This document shows, one piece after another, positions 7,622-16,306 of a stretch of 64,000 nt of DNA; the stretch's first letter is position 1, and every line of letters starts with the position of its first letter. The notes beneath the pieces were generated by a model. It did no database searches, was not told the DNA's origin, and saw only the letters and a program-made list of their open reading frames with translations. Origin of the DNA: Candidatus Nitrosopumilus salarius BD31 (GTDB lineage: Archaea; Thermoproteota; Nitrososphaeria; Nitrososphaerales; Nitrosopumilaceae); contig NZ_AEXL02000075.1 of NCBI RefSeq assembly GCF_000242875.2, positions 1 to 64,000 on the forward strand, given 5' to 3'. Both the position numbers and the translations under genes were made by a program.

Positions 7622-8623
7622 TATCCCTTCTATAATTACCTCAAACCCTTCTTTTATCTTCCCAATTCCATATTTACAACCTGTAATTTTTGATGTTACA
7701 AACAAATTTGTCTCTAAATGTTTTGTAATTTCTTTAACTTGAAATCTTGTTTTTTCATTTCCTAAACTTGCAGGAACCACTAGCATATCTGCTAAATTAT
7801 CATCTACTGCTAAGGAATTTGTAAATTTATCAACATCTATATCGAATCTTTGTGTTTTTTTATCAAATAATGCATCAACTCCTATAATTGAATTTTCATC
7901 AATACTGTAAATCAATAATGAGGCTCCTGAATCAACTGCATCTTGATTTTTAATTTCTTCCTCAACAAGAAAATTTTTATCAGTTAATTCCCTTTTAATT
8001 TCTTTAATTTGATTTCTAATTCTTTCTTCTGATATTTTTGAAAATGTAGAAATTAATTTTACATAATTAGTTTTTCTTTTTGTAAGTGATGTTGATTTTA
8101 AATGTGAAGGATATACTTGTAAACTAATTTCCCCACCTCCTTTTGGATAATATCCACGTTTAGTTAATTCAATTGAAAATTTTATTCCCATTCTTGAATA
8201 TGCTTCTCTAAGTACATGTTGAGTATAATCAAATGTAGGGCTCCAAGGAACATCTGTACCACCTTTAATTCTTAAATTGAGCTTTTTTTGAGAAATCGAT
8301 ACAACAGGAATCAAAACTTGTGCAATTAATGAAATACTTCCAGCTGTTCCTACATCTTCAATTAATTGTAAACTTTCAATATTATTTGGAATAAATTTTA
8401 GTTCCGTAGATCCAATCTCTGCTCCAATAACTTTAGCATTTGATATCTTTTGAAGAATGTTTATTGCAGTAAGATGTTGTGGTCTTAATCCAGGAATTTT
8501 TCTATTTTTTCTAATGTTTTCTAGATGAATTGGTTGTTTGGTTATACATGAAAGTGTAATGGCAGAGCGTATTATTTGTCCTCCACCCTCACCATAATCT
8601 CCATTAATTTTTAGAAAATCCAC
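7598..8623 (-). CDS. rtcA: RNA 3'-terminal phosphate cyclase
   Basis: 341 residues, the family's usual length. It converts RNA 3'-phosphate ends to 2',3'-cyclic phosphates with ATP via a covalent His-AMP. Evidence: the start INGDYGEGGGQIIRSA, RKIPGLRPQHLTA, GYYPKGGGE and the late KHLETNLFV, which contains the H-x-x-T-N motif bearing the nucleotidylated His. It overlaps the convergent membrane-protein gene by 24 bases and is divergent from the NMN adenylyltransferase gene. Confidence 0.93.
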   Translation of the reverse strand: MDFLKINGDYGEGGGQIIRSAITLSCITKQPIHLENIRKNRKIPGLRPQHLTAINILQKISNAKVIGAEIGSTELKFIPNNIESLQLIEDVGTAGSISLIAQVLIPVVSISQKKLNLRIKGGTDVPWSPTFDYTQHVLREAYSRMGIKFSIELTKRGYYPKGGGEISLQVYPSHLKSTSLTKRKTNYVKLISTFSKISEERIRNQIKEIKRELTDKNFLVEEEIKNQDAVDSGASLLIYSIDENSIIGVDALFDKKTQRFDIDVDKFTNSLAVDDNLADMLVVPASLGNEKTRFQVKEITKHLETNLFVTSKITGCKYGIGKIKEGFEVIIEGISDSSIKQ

Positions 8624-8685
8624 AATTATTTCTGATAATCACTCTTTATGATAGTTTTTTAAAAAGAATTTTTCTATATTTCTGT

Positions 8686-9180
8686 ATGAATGGCTTGTTA
8701 ATAGGAAGATTCCAACCTTTTCATTTAGGCCATCTTGAGGCATTACGTTTTGCATTATCAAAAGTTGATAAATTGTGGGTAGGTTTGGGCAGCTCTAACA
8801 AACCTGTAGAAAAAAACAATCCATTTACTGCTGAGGAACGAAAAGAAATGATTCTATCCTCAATTGATGATTCAATGAAAGAGAAAATTTCTATTTATTT
8901 TATTCCAGATGTAGATAATCATGTAAAGTGGATTGAAAAAATAGATACAATTGTTCCCAAATTTGATATAATTTTCTCTAATGATGAATTAACAAAACAT
9001 CTGTATTCTAAAAGAACAACCCAAGTTGTTTCTATTCCATTTTTGAATAGAGATGAATTATCTGGAACTCACATTAGAGATCTCATAATTAGCGATCAAA
9101 AATGGGAAGATCTGGTTCCTGAAGGTACAAAAAATTTTTTGAAAAACACTAGTGCTAGAGAGCATCTAAAAAATCTCTAA
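8686..9180 (+). CDS. Nicotinamide-nucleotide adenylyltransferase, archaeal type
   Basis: 164 residues. It joins NMN and ATP to form NAD+ in the last step of NAD synthesis. The N-terminus LIGRFQPFHLGHLEAL contains the nucleotidyl-transferase (H-x-G-H) signature, and LSGTHIRDLI near the C-terminus is the ISGTxIR phosphate-binding motif. Length matches archaeal NadM-type enzymes (about 165-180). Divergent from rtcA with a 62-base intergenic region. Confidence 0.92.
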   Translation: MNGLLIGRFQPFHLGHLEALRFALSKVDKLWVGLGSSNKPVEKNNPFTAEERKEMILSSIDDSMKEKISIYFIPDVDNHVKWIEKIDTIVPKFDIIFSNDELTKHLYSKRTTQVVSIPFLNRDELSGTHIRDLIISDQKWEDLVPEGTKNFLKNTSAREHLKNL

Positions 9181-9221
9181 TTATAAATAAACCCCATATT
9201 GTACTGACAGATAGATAACAT

Positions 9222-10367
9222 ATGGAATATCTTTCAATGCTTCCTGGTCCAACAAATGTACCTAATAGAGTTATGAGAGCAATGCTTGCACCTATCATTA
9301 ATCACAGGAGTGATGATTTTGTAGAATTATACACTGATGTTGTGGCAAAAACTCAACAAGTTTTTGAAACACAAAATGATATTGTTGCTTTATCTGCATC
9401 TGGAACTGGTGCAGTAGAAGCAGGAGTAGTAAATTTAGTTAAAAAAGGCGATAAAATTATCATTCCTGTAAATGGAGAATTTAGTGGTAGATTAGCACAA
9501 CTAATTGAAGGTCAAGGTGCGAATGTTGTAAAACTTCAAACCCCACCTGGACAAAATGCAACTTTTGAACAAATTAAGGAAGCATTTGATAATAATAAAG
9601 ATGTTAAAGCATTCTATGTTGTTCACAATGAAACTTCAACAGGAACAATGGTAAATTATCTTGATAAAGTATCTGATTTAACATCAAGAAATGATGCATT
9701 CTATGTTGTAGATTCTGTTTCATTACTTGGCGGTGCCCAACTTCCAGTCGATAAATGGAATATTGATGTATGTATGACTGGCGCACAAAAAGCAATTGCT
9801 GCTCCTCCAGGAATTTCACCAATATCTGTTAGTGCAAAAGCCAAAAAATACATGATAGCAAATCCACCCCCAACAATGTATTTCAATTTAGCAAGATACT
9901 TCAAATATTATGATGAGGAAAAACATACTCCTTTTACACCAGCACTTCCGTTACTTTATGCGTATAGAGAAGCATTAACAATAATGTTAGAAGAAGGATT
10001 ACAAAATGTCTTTAAACGCCATAAAGTTTGTTCAGATGCGTTATATTCTGGATTAAGTGCAATGGGTCTTACTCCATTTGCTAAAGAAGAAGATCGTTCA
10101 ATCTCAATAGTTGCATTAAATTACTTGGAAGGACTTCAAGACAAAACTTTCAGAAATACACTAGCTGATAAATTCAAAGTATTAGTTGCAGGTGGATTTG
10201 GTGATCTTAAAGGCAAAGTATTCAGAGTTGGATGCATGGGAGAAGTTAGCCCATATCATGTAATGAGAACAATCTCTGCAATTTCATCCACCTTAGCAAT
10301 GATGGGATATGATGTAGATGCTCAAGCAGGACTAAAGACTGCAGAAGAAAAACTAAAAGCTCTCTAA
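9222..10367 (+). CDS. Class V PLP aminotransferase (alanine-glyoxylate / serine-pyruvate type)
   Basis: 381 residues. The N-terminus MLPGPTNVPNRVM and the PLP-lysine segment MTGAQKAIAAPPGIS (Lys190) identify the small-subunit hydrogenase / serine-pyruvate / alanine-glyoxylate aminotransferase group. SASGTGAVEAG holds the phosphate-contacting loop; DSVSLLGG has the Asp that contacts the pyridine nitrogen. Substrate is uncertain: glyoxylate, serine or phosphonopyruvate-type partners are possible. It is separated by 42 bases from the FKBP gene, which has its own TATA element. Confidence 0.87.
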   Translation: MEYLSMLPGPTNVPNRVMRAMLAPIINHRSDDFVELYTDVVAKTQQVFETQNDIVALSASGTGAVEAGVVNLVKKGDKIIIPVNGEFSGRLAQLIEGQGANVVKLQTPPGQNATFEQIKEAFDNNKDVKAFYVVHNETSTGTMVNYLDKVSDLTSRNDAFYVVDSVSLLGGAQLPVDKWNIDVCMTGAQKAIAAPPGISPISVSAKAKKYMIANPPPTMYFNLARYFKYYDEEKHTPFTPALPLLYAYREALTIMLEEGLQNVFKRHKVCSDALYSGLSAMGLTPFAKEEDRSISIVALNYLEGLQDKTFRNTLADKFKVLVAGGFGDLKGKVFRVGCMGEVSPYHVMRTISAISSTLAMMGYDVDAQAGLKTAEEKLKAL

Positions 10368-10409
10368 ACCCATGTTAACTTAATATAAGGAAATTCGAGA
10401 CCGATCACA

Positions 10410-11156
10410 TTGACTTTCAATAAAGGCTCACTGATCCTAATTGATTATACTGCAAAAGTAAAAGACAGTGACGAGATATTTGATACAACCATTGAAGAAG
10501 ATGCAAAAAAATATTCTATTCACGAACAAAATGTCAAATATCAACCAAAACTAGTTTCTATTGGAGAAGTATCTTATCCTGTTCTAAAAGGATTGGATGA
10601 AGCACTTGCAAAAACTTCGGTTGGAGATAAACTAACTGTCGAAGTTACTCCTGACAAAGGTTTTGGTGAAAGAGATGCTGGCAAAGTTAGAATGATACCT
10701 GTTAGGAAATTGGGAGAAGATGCAGAAAAAGTTTCAGTAGGTGATACTATTGAAGTTGATAATAAAAGAGGAATTATTCGTTTTATCGGTTCTGGTAGAG
10801 TTCAAGTAGATTACAACCATCGATATGCAGGAAAAACAATTCTTTTTGATGTGAATGTCATTAAATCACTTGAATCTCCTAGTGACAAAATTGATTCAAT
10901 TCTTAAAAATAGACTCCCAGTTGAGGATGCAAAAATTTCATTTGATTTGAAGGATAAAGAAGTAAGTATTGTCATTCCTGAAGAAATTTTACGTGCTGAT
11001 GGTTTGCAAATTATGAAACACTTTATCCAACTAGATATTTTCAAATTTGTTCCGACCTTGGAAAAGGTAAACTTTGTTGAGACACATGTCAATAAACAAA
11101 CTCAAGAAAAGAAACCTGAACCAAAGGAAAAAGTACCCGAACAAAAAACTGCTTAA
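10410..11156 (+). CDS. FKBP/SlyD-type peptidyl-prolyl isomerase with C-terminal extension
   Basis: 248 residues from a TTG start. The FKBP core is residues 1-160: ILIDYTAKVKDSDEIFDTT, PVLKGLDEALAKTSVGDK, an inserted-flap region, and VDYNHRYAGKTILFDV, the SlyD-like DxNHxxAGK signature. About 90 residues follow, then a Lys/Glu/Pro-rich tail (EKKPEPKEKVPEQKTA), likely flexible. It acts as a cytosolic folding helper. A TATAA at 10384-10388 lies 22-26 bases before the TTG, supporting this start and a leaderless mRNA. Confidence 0.88.
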   Translation: MTFNKGSLILIDYTAKVKDSDEIFDTTIEEDAKKYSIHEQNVKYQPKLVSIGEVSYPVLKGLDEALAKTSVGDKLTVEVTPDKGFGERDAGKVRMIPVRKLGEDAEKVSVGDTIEVDNKRGIIRFIGSGRVQVDYNHRYAGKTILFDVNVIKSLESPSDKIDSILKNRLPVEDAKISFDLKDKEVSIVIPEEILRADGLQIMKHFIQLDIFKFVPTLEKVNFVETHVNKQTQEKKPEPKEKVPEQKTA

Positions 11157-11157
11157 A

Positions 11158-12222
11158 TTAAATAATTTTACAAGTCTTTGCAAGATTTCTTGCTCTTCTT
11201 TCTGTCATTTCTATCTCTTTTAGAATTGTATATCTTTCAGGTCTCAAGTCTTGTGCAATCATTAAAGCATCTATGATTTGCTCTTCTTTTAATCCAATTT
11301 GTTTTGCAGTTGTTGGAGCTCCTACGTCTTTGAGTGTCTTTACAATTTTTTTCCAGTCTTGACCTTGAAGTTTTGTAATCATTATTGCACCCAATCCACA
11401 TTTTTCACCGTGAAGTCCTTTTCCAGGTGCAATTTTATCTAATGCATGAGAAAAAAGATGTTCTGCACCAGAACACGGTCTACTGCTTCCTGCAATACAT
11501 GACGCAACTCCGGCACTAATGAGAGCTTCTACAATCACTCTTGCATCTAGTCCTTTCTTTGCGTATAGACCTGATTTTTCCATTACTATCTTTGCACTCA
11601 TTATTGCCAAATTTGATGAATATCTCCCATAATACTCACCAGTTCTATCTCGTCCTAACTTCCAATCTCTTACAGCACTTATGTTTGCTACAAGATCTCC
11701 ACATCCACTTGCAAGCAATCTAGATGGTGCTTTTTTGATTATATCTATATCTACAAAAACACCCAAAGGTGCTGTTGCAACAATAGAATGAGGTTTATCA
11801 CTTTTTATAGAAACAAATGGACTTGCCATTCCATCATGTGATGCTGCTGTGGGCACACTAACAAATGGAATATCTAAATTAAAAGCTACTAGTTTTGCTG
11901 TATCTACAGAACGACCACCACCTATACCTGCAATTATATCACTGTGATCTTTTTTCACTTCTTTCTGAATTTCATTTAGAGTTTCTATTTGATTGTCTTT
12001 TGATGTGTGCCAAGCAAATTTGATTTTTTTTAGCTTTAATGATTTTTCAATTCTTAATTTGATGATTTTTTTAACATGAATTCCTGAAATTAGAGAAACT
12101 TTCTTTGGTTTAGTTAAATTATACAGAAATTCTCCAAATTCACCAATATTTTTTTCACCTACAACAATTTGCCTAGGTAATTCCATTGTGTGTGAATCCA
12201 TGCGATCATGATTTTTTCTCAT
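11158..12222 (-). CDS. egsA: sn-glycerol-1-phosphate dehydrogenase
   Basis: 354 residues. It reduces dihydroxyacetone phosphate to sn-glycerol-1-phosphate, the chirality-setting step of archaeal ether lipids. GIGGGRSVDTAK is the NAD(P)-binding loop. Zinc ligands are in AASHDGMASPF, HLFSHALD and LHGEKCGLG, as in the Fe/Zn dehydroquinate-like superfamily. ATG at 12222 was kept; in-frame ATGs at 12201 and 12186 are alternatives. Divergent from the proteasome gene, sharing an AT-rich TATA region. Converges with the FKBP gene, one base apart. Confidence 0.93.
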   Translation of the reverse strand: MRKNHDRMDSHTMELPRQIVVGEKNIGEFGEFLYNLTKPKKVSLISGIHVKKIIKLRIEKSLKLKKIKFAWHTSKDNQIETLNEIQKEVKKDHSDIIAGIGGGRSVDTAKLVAFNLDIPFVSVPTAASHDGMASPFVSIKSDKPHSIVATAPLGVFVDIDIIKKAPSRLLASGCGDLVANISAVRDWKLGRDRTGEYYGRYSSNLAIMSAKIVMEKSGLYAKKGLDARVIVEALISAGVASCIAGSSRPCSGAEHLFSHALDKIAPGKGLHGEKCGLGAIMITKLQGQDWKKIVKTLKDVGAPTTAKQIGLKEEQIIDALMIAQDLRPERYTILKEIEMTERRARNLAKTCKII

Positions 12223-12249
12223 TATTTATCATTTCAAGGGATCAAAAAG

Positions 12250-12259
12250 TTATTTAAAA
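12250..12259. promoter_or_regulatory. TATA-like element between egsA and the proteasome gene
   Basis: TTATTTAAAA sits 28-37 bases upstream of the egsA ATG on one strand and 39-48 bases upstream of the proteasome TTG on the other. Its near-symmetry would let it serve as a TATA box in either direction. Assigned by position and sequence only. Confidence 0.4.
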
Positions 12260-12297
12260 GGGTCAGATGCCATTTACTTTATCTTAATAGGTGTATT

Positions 12298-12930
12298 TTG
12301 TCAAATAATGTTGAAGAAAAAATTCTGCACGGGACTACCACTGTAGGTATCAAGGCTAAAGACGGTGTCGTATTGTGTGCTGATATGAGAGCCAGTGCAG
12401 GCTATTTTATTGCAAATAATAACACAATGAAAATTCAGAAAATCGATTTACACGCAGGATTAACCCTAGCTGGAGGAGTTGCAGATGCACAAAACATTGT
12501 TGATATTTTACGTTATCATTCTAATCTTCATAGAGTGGAAAAACAAGGACCGATCTCAATTCACTCACTTGCAAGACTTTGCTCTTTGATATTCCATCAG
12601 AATAGAGGTTACCCATTTATGGCTGACATCTTAGTTGGTGGTTTTGATGCAAATGGACCTGCATTATTTAATATTGACATGTTTGGCTCAGTTGAAGAGA
12701 AATCATATGTTACGACCGGTAGTGGTTCACCAGTAGCTTATGGTTTGCTTGAAGAAGAATATAAAAAAGATTTAACAGTTGAGGAAGCCAAGAAAATAGC
12801 TTTACGAGCTGTTAAAGCTGCAATAGTTAGAAACATTGGTACTGGTGATGGAATTAACATCGCAGTAATGGATAAAGATGGATTCCGTCTTTTGACCGAT
12901 GAACAAAAGAAAGCAGTCATCGAACTTTAG
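12298..12930 (+). CDS. psmB: Proteasome beta subunit (catalytically competent)
   Basis: 210 residues from the TTG at 12298, giving a 12-residue propeptide (SNNVEEKILHG) before the nucleophile in TTTVGIKAKDG. Numbering from Thr1, Asp17 (VVLCAD) and Lys33 (NNTMKIQK) are in place, so the catalytic triad is intact. The frame extends upstream to 12208, but that extra stretch is not proteasome-like. It forms the inner rings of the 20S proteasome. Its 3' end lies against the aCPSF1 gene, so the two are probably cotranscribed. Confidence 0.93.
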   Translation: MSNNVEEKILHGTTTVGIKAKDGVVLCADMRASAGYFIANNNTMKIQKIDLHAGLTLAGGVADAQNIVDILRYHSNLHRVEKQGPISIHSLARLCSLIFHQNRGYPFMADILVGGFDANGPALFNIDMFGSVEEKSYVTTGSGSPVAYGLLEEEYKKDLTVEEAKKIALRAVKAAIVRNIGTGDGINIAVMDKDGFRLLTDEQKKAVIEL

Positions 12931-12937
12931 TGATTTA

Positions 12938-14878
12938 ATGCAAAGAAAACAATTACAGAGAGATTCAGATCCTAGTAGCCAGAGTATTATGGCAACCATA
13001 CTGCAAAGTATACCTAAGGAAGCAAGTGTAACAAAAATTGAATACGAGGGACCGAGAATTGCTCTATACACAAATGCTCCACGTTATCTAATGGAAAATA
13101 ATGAAACAATATCTAATCTTGTAAATATAATTAAAAAAAGAATTGTTGTACGAACTGATGAATCAATAAGAAAACCTGAAGACGAAGCTAGAAAAATTCT
13201 TGCGGAATGTGTTCCAAAAGAAGCAAATCTGCAAGCAACTCTTTTTGATACTACTACAGGTGAAGTATCAATCGAAGCAAAAAGACCTTGGTTATTACAA
13301 AGAAATGCAAAGGAATTCAATCATGCTGAAGTAACTGAGAAAATAGGCTGGAGATTGCGTGTTAGAAAGGCAACAACCATACCATCACGTACGATTCAAA
13401 CAATTAATGCAACTCTAAAACAATCTTCTTCTGAAAGAAGTAAACAGCTTAAACAAGTAGGTGATGAAATTTTTAGACCCCGATTATCTCAAAGAACTGA
13501 AGTTTCACTATATACTCTTGGTGGATTTGGCCAAGTAGGACGTTCTTCACTATTACTATCTACGCCTGAAAGTAAGATCCTAATTGACTGTGGAATAAAT
13601 CCAGGAGCACGTTCGCCAATGGATGCATTTCCTAGATTAGACTCTCTCAATATTACACTAGATGAACTTGATGCTATCGTTATTGGACATGCACATTTGG
13701 ATCACACTGGATTTTTACCGGCTTTGTGCAAATATGGTTACAAAGGTCCTATCTATTGTACTGAACCAACACTTCCGATGATGAATCTAATTCAATTAGA
13801 TGCAATAAAAGTAGCAGCTGCTCAAGGTAGAACTCCAATTTATGCTGAACGAGATGTAAAACAGATTATGAGACAAGCAATTACATTGCCTTATGGAACA
13901 GTTACTGATATTTCACCTGATATTAAACTAGTTTTTGCAAACGCAGGTCATATACTTGGCTCTGCATTGTGTCATTTTCATATAGGAAATGGTGATCATA
14001 ACTTTGTTTACTCAGGTGATATTAAATTTGGAAAAAGTATTTTGTTTGAAGCTGCTAGTTGGAATTTCCCACGAGTTGAAACATTACTGATTGAAAGTAC
14101 ATATGGTCTTAAAGAAGATATTCAACCAACTAGACAAGAAGTAGAATCTGCCTTCATAAATGCCGTAAACAACACATTAGCAGATGGAGGTAAAGTTCTG
14201 ATACCTATTCCAGCAGTAGGGCGTGCACAAGAAATCATGATGGTAATCGATCACTATATGAAATCAGGTGAAATGATCGAAGCACCAGTATTTACTGAGG
14301 GGATGATCTCTGAAGCATCAGCCATACATGAATCATATCCTGAATATCTTGCAAGAGAACTAAAACAAAAGATCTTAGAAACTGATGATAATCCGTTTGA
14401 TTCTGAATACTTTACAAATATTGAACATGGAGATGCTAGAGAAGAACCAATGAGAGATAACTCGCCATGTATCATCTTAGCAACATCTGGAATGTTGGAA
14501 GGTGGACCTGTTTTAGAATACTTCAAAAATATTGCACCTGATAAGAAGAACAAAGTATTGTTTGTTTCTTATCAAGTTAATGGAACTTTAGGAAGAAGAG
14601 TTCTTGATGGATCAAAACAAGCAACCATGTTAGGAAAAGAAGGAAAAGTTGAAGTTGTTTCAATTAATTGTGGTGTAGAAAAACTAGATGGTTTTAGTGG
14701 ACACAGTGATTATAATCAATTAATGTCATTTGTTCAAAGACTAAGACCAAAACTTCGTCGTGTGTTAGTTAATCACGGAGAACGCAAGAAATCAGAAAAC
14801 CTTGCTATGAATATTAGACGAATGTATAAGGTACCAGCACACTATCCGCAAATTCAAGAAGCAATAAAATTATTTTAG
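12938..14878 (+). CDS. KH-domain beta-CASP ribonuclease aCPSF1
   Basis: About 646 residues. This archaeal homologue of CPSF73 cleaves RNA and is known to act in 3'-end formation and transcription termination. Layout: KH-like region (about 10-140; ILQSIPKEASVTKIEYEGP), metallo-beta-lactamase domain with GHAHLDHTGFLPAL (HxHxDH), beta-CASP domain with ATSGMLEGGP, and late HSDYNQL and VNHGE zinc-site residues. ATG at 12938 falls just after the proteasome stop; an ATG at 12899 would overlap it by 32 bases. Converges with sepF, overlapping by 9 bases. Confidence 0.93.
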   Translation: MQRKQLQRDSDPSSQSIMATILQSIPKEASVTKIEYEGPRIALYTNAPRYLMENNETISNLVNIIKKRIVVRTDESIRKPEDEARKILAECVPKEANLQATLFDTTTGEVSIEAKRPWLLQRNAKEFNHAEVTEKIGWRLRVRKATTIPSRTIQTINATLKQSSSERSKQLKQVGDEIFRPRLSQRTEVSLYTLGGFGQVGRSSLLLSTPESKILIDCGINPGARSPMDAFPRLDSLNITLDELDAIVIGHAHLDHTGFLPALCKYGYKGPIYCTEPTLPMMNLIQLDAIKVAAAQGRTPIYAERDVKQIMRQAITLPYGTVTDISPDIKLVFANAGHILGSALCHFHIGNGDHNFVYSGDIKFGKSILFEAASWNFPRVETLLIESTYGLKEDIQPTRQEVESAFINAVNNTLADGGKVLIPIPAVGRAQEIMMVIDHYMKSGEMIEAPVFTEGMISEASAIHESYPEYLARELKQKILETDDNPFDSEYFTNIEHGDAREEPMRDNSPCIILATSGMLEGGPVLEYFKNIAPDKKNKVLFVSYQVNGTLGRRVLDGSKQATMLGKEGKVEVVSINCGVEKLDGFSGHSDYNQLMSFVQRLRPKLRRVLVNHGERKKSENLAMNIRRMYKVPAHYPQIQEAIKLF

Positions 14879-15148
14879 ATCGTATTCTGGTTTCCAGATC
14901 TTTATACTTGATGGTGCAACAATAATCCTCTCTTCTCCTAATCTAGCAATCTCTGCATCTGCAGCTTTTGCAATGGAGTACAATTCTTCAACTACTTTAC
15001 GAAGTTGCTCGACATCTTTTTGTGCTAATGGTGTTACTCTTAGAATCAAAATCATATCTTTTTTGATATCTTCTTTGATAGAATGAACATCACTGATGTC
15101 TCTAATTGTTATAGCCTTGAGATATGTTGGATTTTCTTGTTTTTGCAT
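14870..15148 (-). CDS. sepF: SepF-like cell division / membrane-anchoring protein
   Basis: 92 residues. The single domain YLKAITIRDISDVHSIKED, DMILILRVTPLAQKD, LRKVVEELYSIAKAAD and ERIIVAPSSIKIW matches the SepF/DUF552 fold. SepF tethers FtsZ to the membrane in many archaea. The short polar N-terminus (QKQENP) gives little room for a membrane helix. In Thaumarchaeota, where division is attributed to the Cdv machinery, its partner is unclear. It converges with aCPSF1. Confidence 0.85.
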   Translation of the reverse strand: MQKQENPTYLKAITIRDISDVHSIKEDIKKDMILILRVTPLAQKDVEQLRKVVEELYSIAKAADAEIARLGEERIIVAPSSIKIWKPEYDLK

Positions 15149-15221
15149 CCTTGCTGAAAATGAGATCTACTCACTCAAAAACTCTTCCTTAGTTTTAACT
15201 AATTTTTTAAAAAATTCACGC

Positions 15222-16235
15222 CTACATTCTGAATTTAATGTATGATTCTTCCTTTGCACATTTTGAACTAATTTCTTCAGATGAATTGTCACTTTTAACA
15301 ACAATAATCCCCTCTTCACTTTCTGGCGTATCTGAATATCTTAAAGTTACAGATGATGCAAATTCAATATGAGATTTTGCATTCTTACCACGTAATATTG
15401 AAACTGGTCCTACGTAATCTTTTGCTTCAAGTAAAATATCTTCTGGTAATGCCAATGCTTTGATCATTTCATTTTCATCTTTATTTCTTCCAACAACAAA
15501 TTTTGTTTCTTCATCTAATCTGAAATGTCTACCAATTTTTAATAAATCAATGTCATTAATTGTTGGAGTTTCAATATGTTCAAACAAATCTTTAGCTTTT
15601 ATTCCAAACTGTGGTTCTGTTAACAAACAACCTCCACCTGCATTAGGAGGGTTTTCAATACCATATTTTTTAGCCATATCCAATTGATTTCTTCTTGTTC
15701 TACCTTTAATCATTCCAAGATCTTCTCTTTTGATCAACCCTTCTTTTTCAGGATCTGTTTCTGGTAGTAATCCTGCCGATAGTGGTCTAACAATTTTTCC
15801 AACAAGGTTTGAGTCTTTTTCAATCATTCTCAATGAATCTAAATGTTGACTCATTGGACGTTGACCTAATACTTCACCTGATATGATAAACTCTGCACCA
15901 ATTTCTTCCATGTGTTTTTTTGCTGCATCAAACATCATTGTTCTGCAATCAACACATGGATTAAAACCAGCACCAATCCCGTGTTTTGGATGTTTTAGCA
16001 TTTCAATATATTCATCACCAAGATAAACTGTCTTTAAATTAACATTTAGATCATCAGCTCTTTCTCTAATTTCAAATCCACATCCTCTTCCACAATCAAA
16101 ATCACAAAAAGGAGTTTTTATTGCAACAGCTGAAACTTCAAACCCTTGTTCTTGCATCATTCTTACAGCAAGTTGACTATCTAAACCGCCTGATAGTAAG
16201 GCAACTACTTTCTTCTTCTCTTTTTCTTCTGTCAC
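15222..16235 (-). CDS. PP-loop ATPase, MnmA/ThiI-like tRNA thiolation candidate
   Basis: 337 residues. The N-terminus VALLSGGLDSQLAVRMM contains the SGGxDS ATP-pyrophosphatase loop. Cys clusters FCDFDCGRGCGF and NPCVDCRTMMF suggest a metal or sulfur-transfer site. ISGEVLGQRPMSQH follows. The last ~110 residues (IGRHFRLDEETKFVVGRNKDE) resemble the small NFACT-R-type domain seen in shortened MnmA-like proteins. Likely activates a tRNA base for thiolation; the target base is unknown. Its start is 71 bases from the divergent M24 peptidase gene. Confidence 0.75.
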   Translation of the reverse strand: MTEEKEKKKVVALLSGGLDSQLAVRMMQEQGFEVSAVAIKTPFCDFDCGRGCGFEIRERADDLNVNLKTVYLGDEYIEMLKHPKHGIGAGFNPCVDCRTMMFDAAKKHMEEIGAEFIISGEVLGQRPMSQHLDSLRMIEKDSNLVGKIVRPLSAGLLPETDPEKEGLIKREDLGMIKGRTRRNQLDMAKKYGIENPPNAGGGCLLTEPQFGIKAKDLFEHIETPTINDIDLLKIGRHFRLDEETKFVVGRNKDENEMIKALALPEDILLEAKDYVGPVSILRGKNAKSHIEFASSVTLRYSDTPESEEGIIVVKSDNSSEEISSKCAKEESYIKFRM

Positions 16236-16306
16236 AGAAAATTAATTCAATTTTCCATATACAAACTTTACATCAAACATAAATTGAGAATGGATGATAT
16301 TTTTGT

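Noticed and set aside
9604-9904. Minus-strand frames inside the aminotransferase gene
   Set aside because: They lie wholly within a clear class V aminotransferase and have no family resemblance.
12208-12297. Upstream start of the proteasome beta gene
   Set aside because: Extra 30 residues are not proteasome-like. TTG at 12298 gives a normal short propeptide before Thr1.
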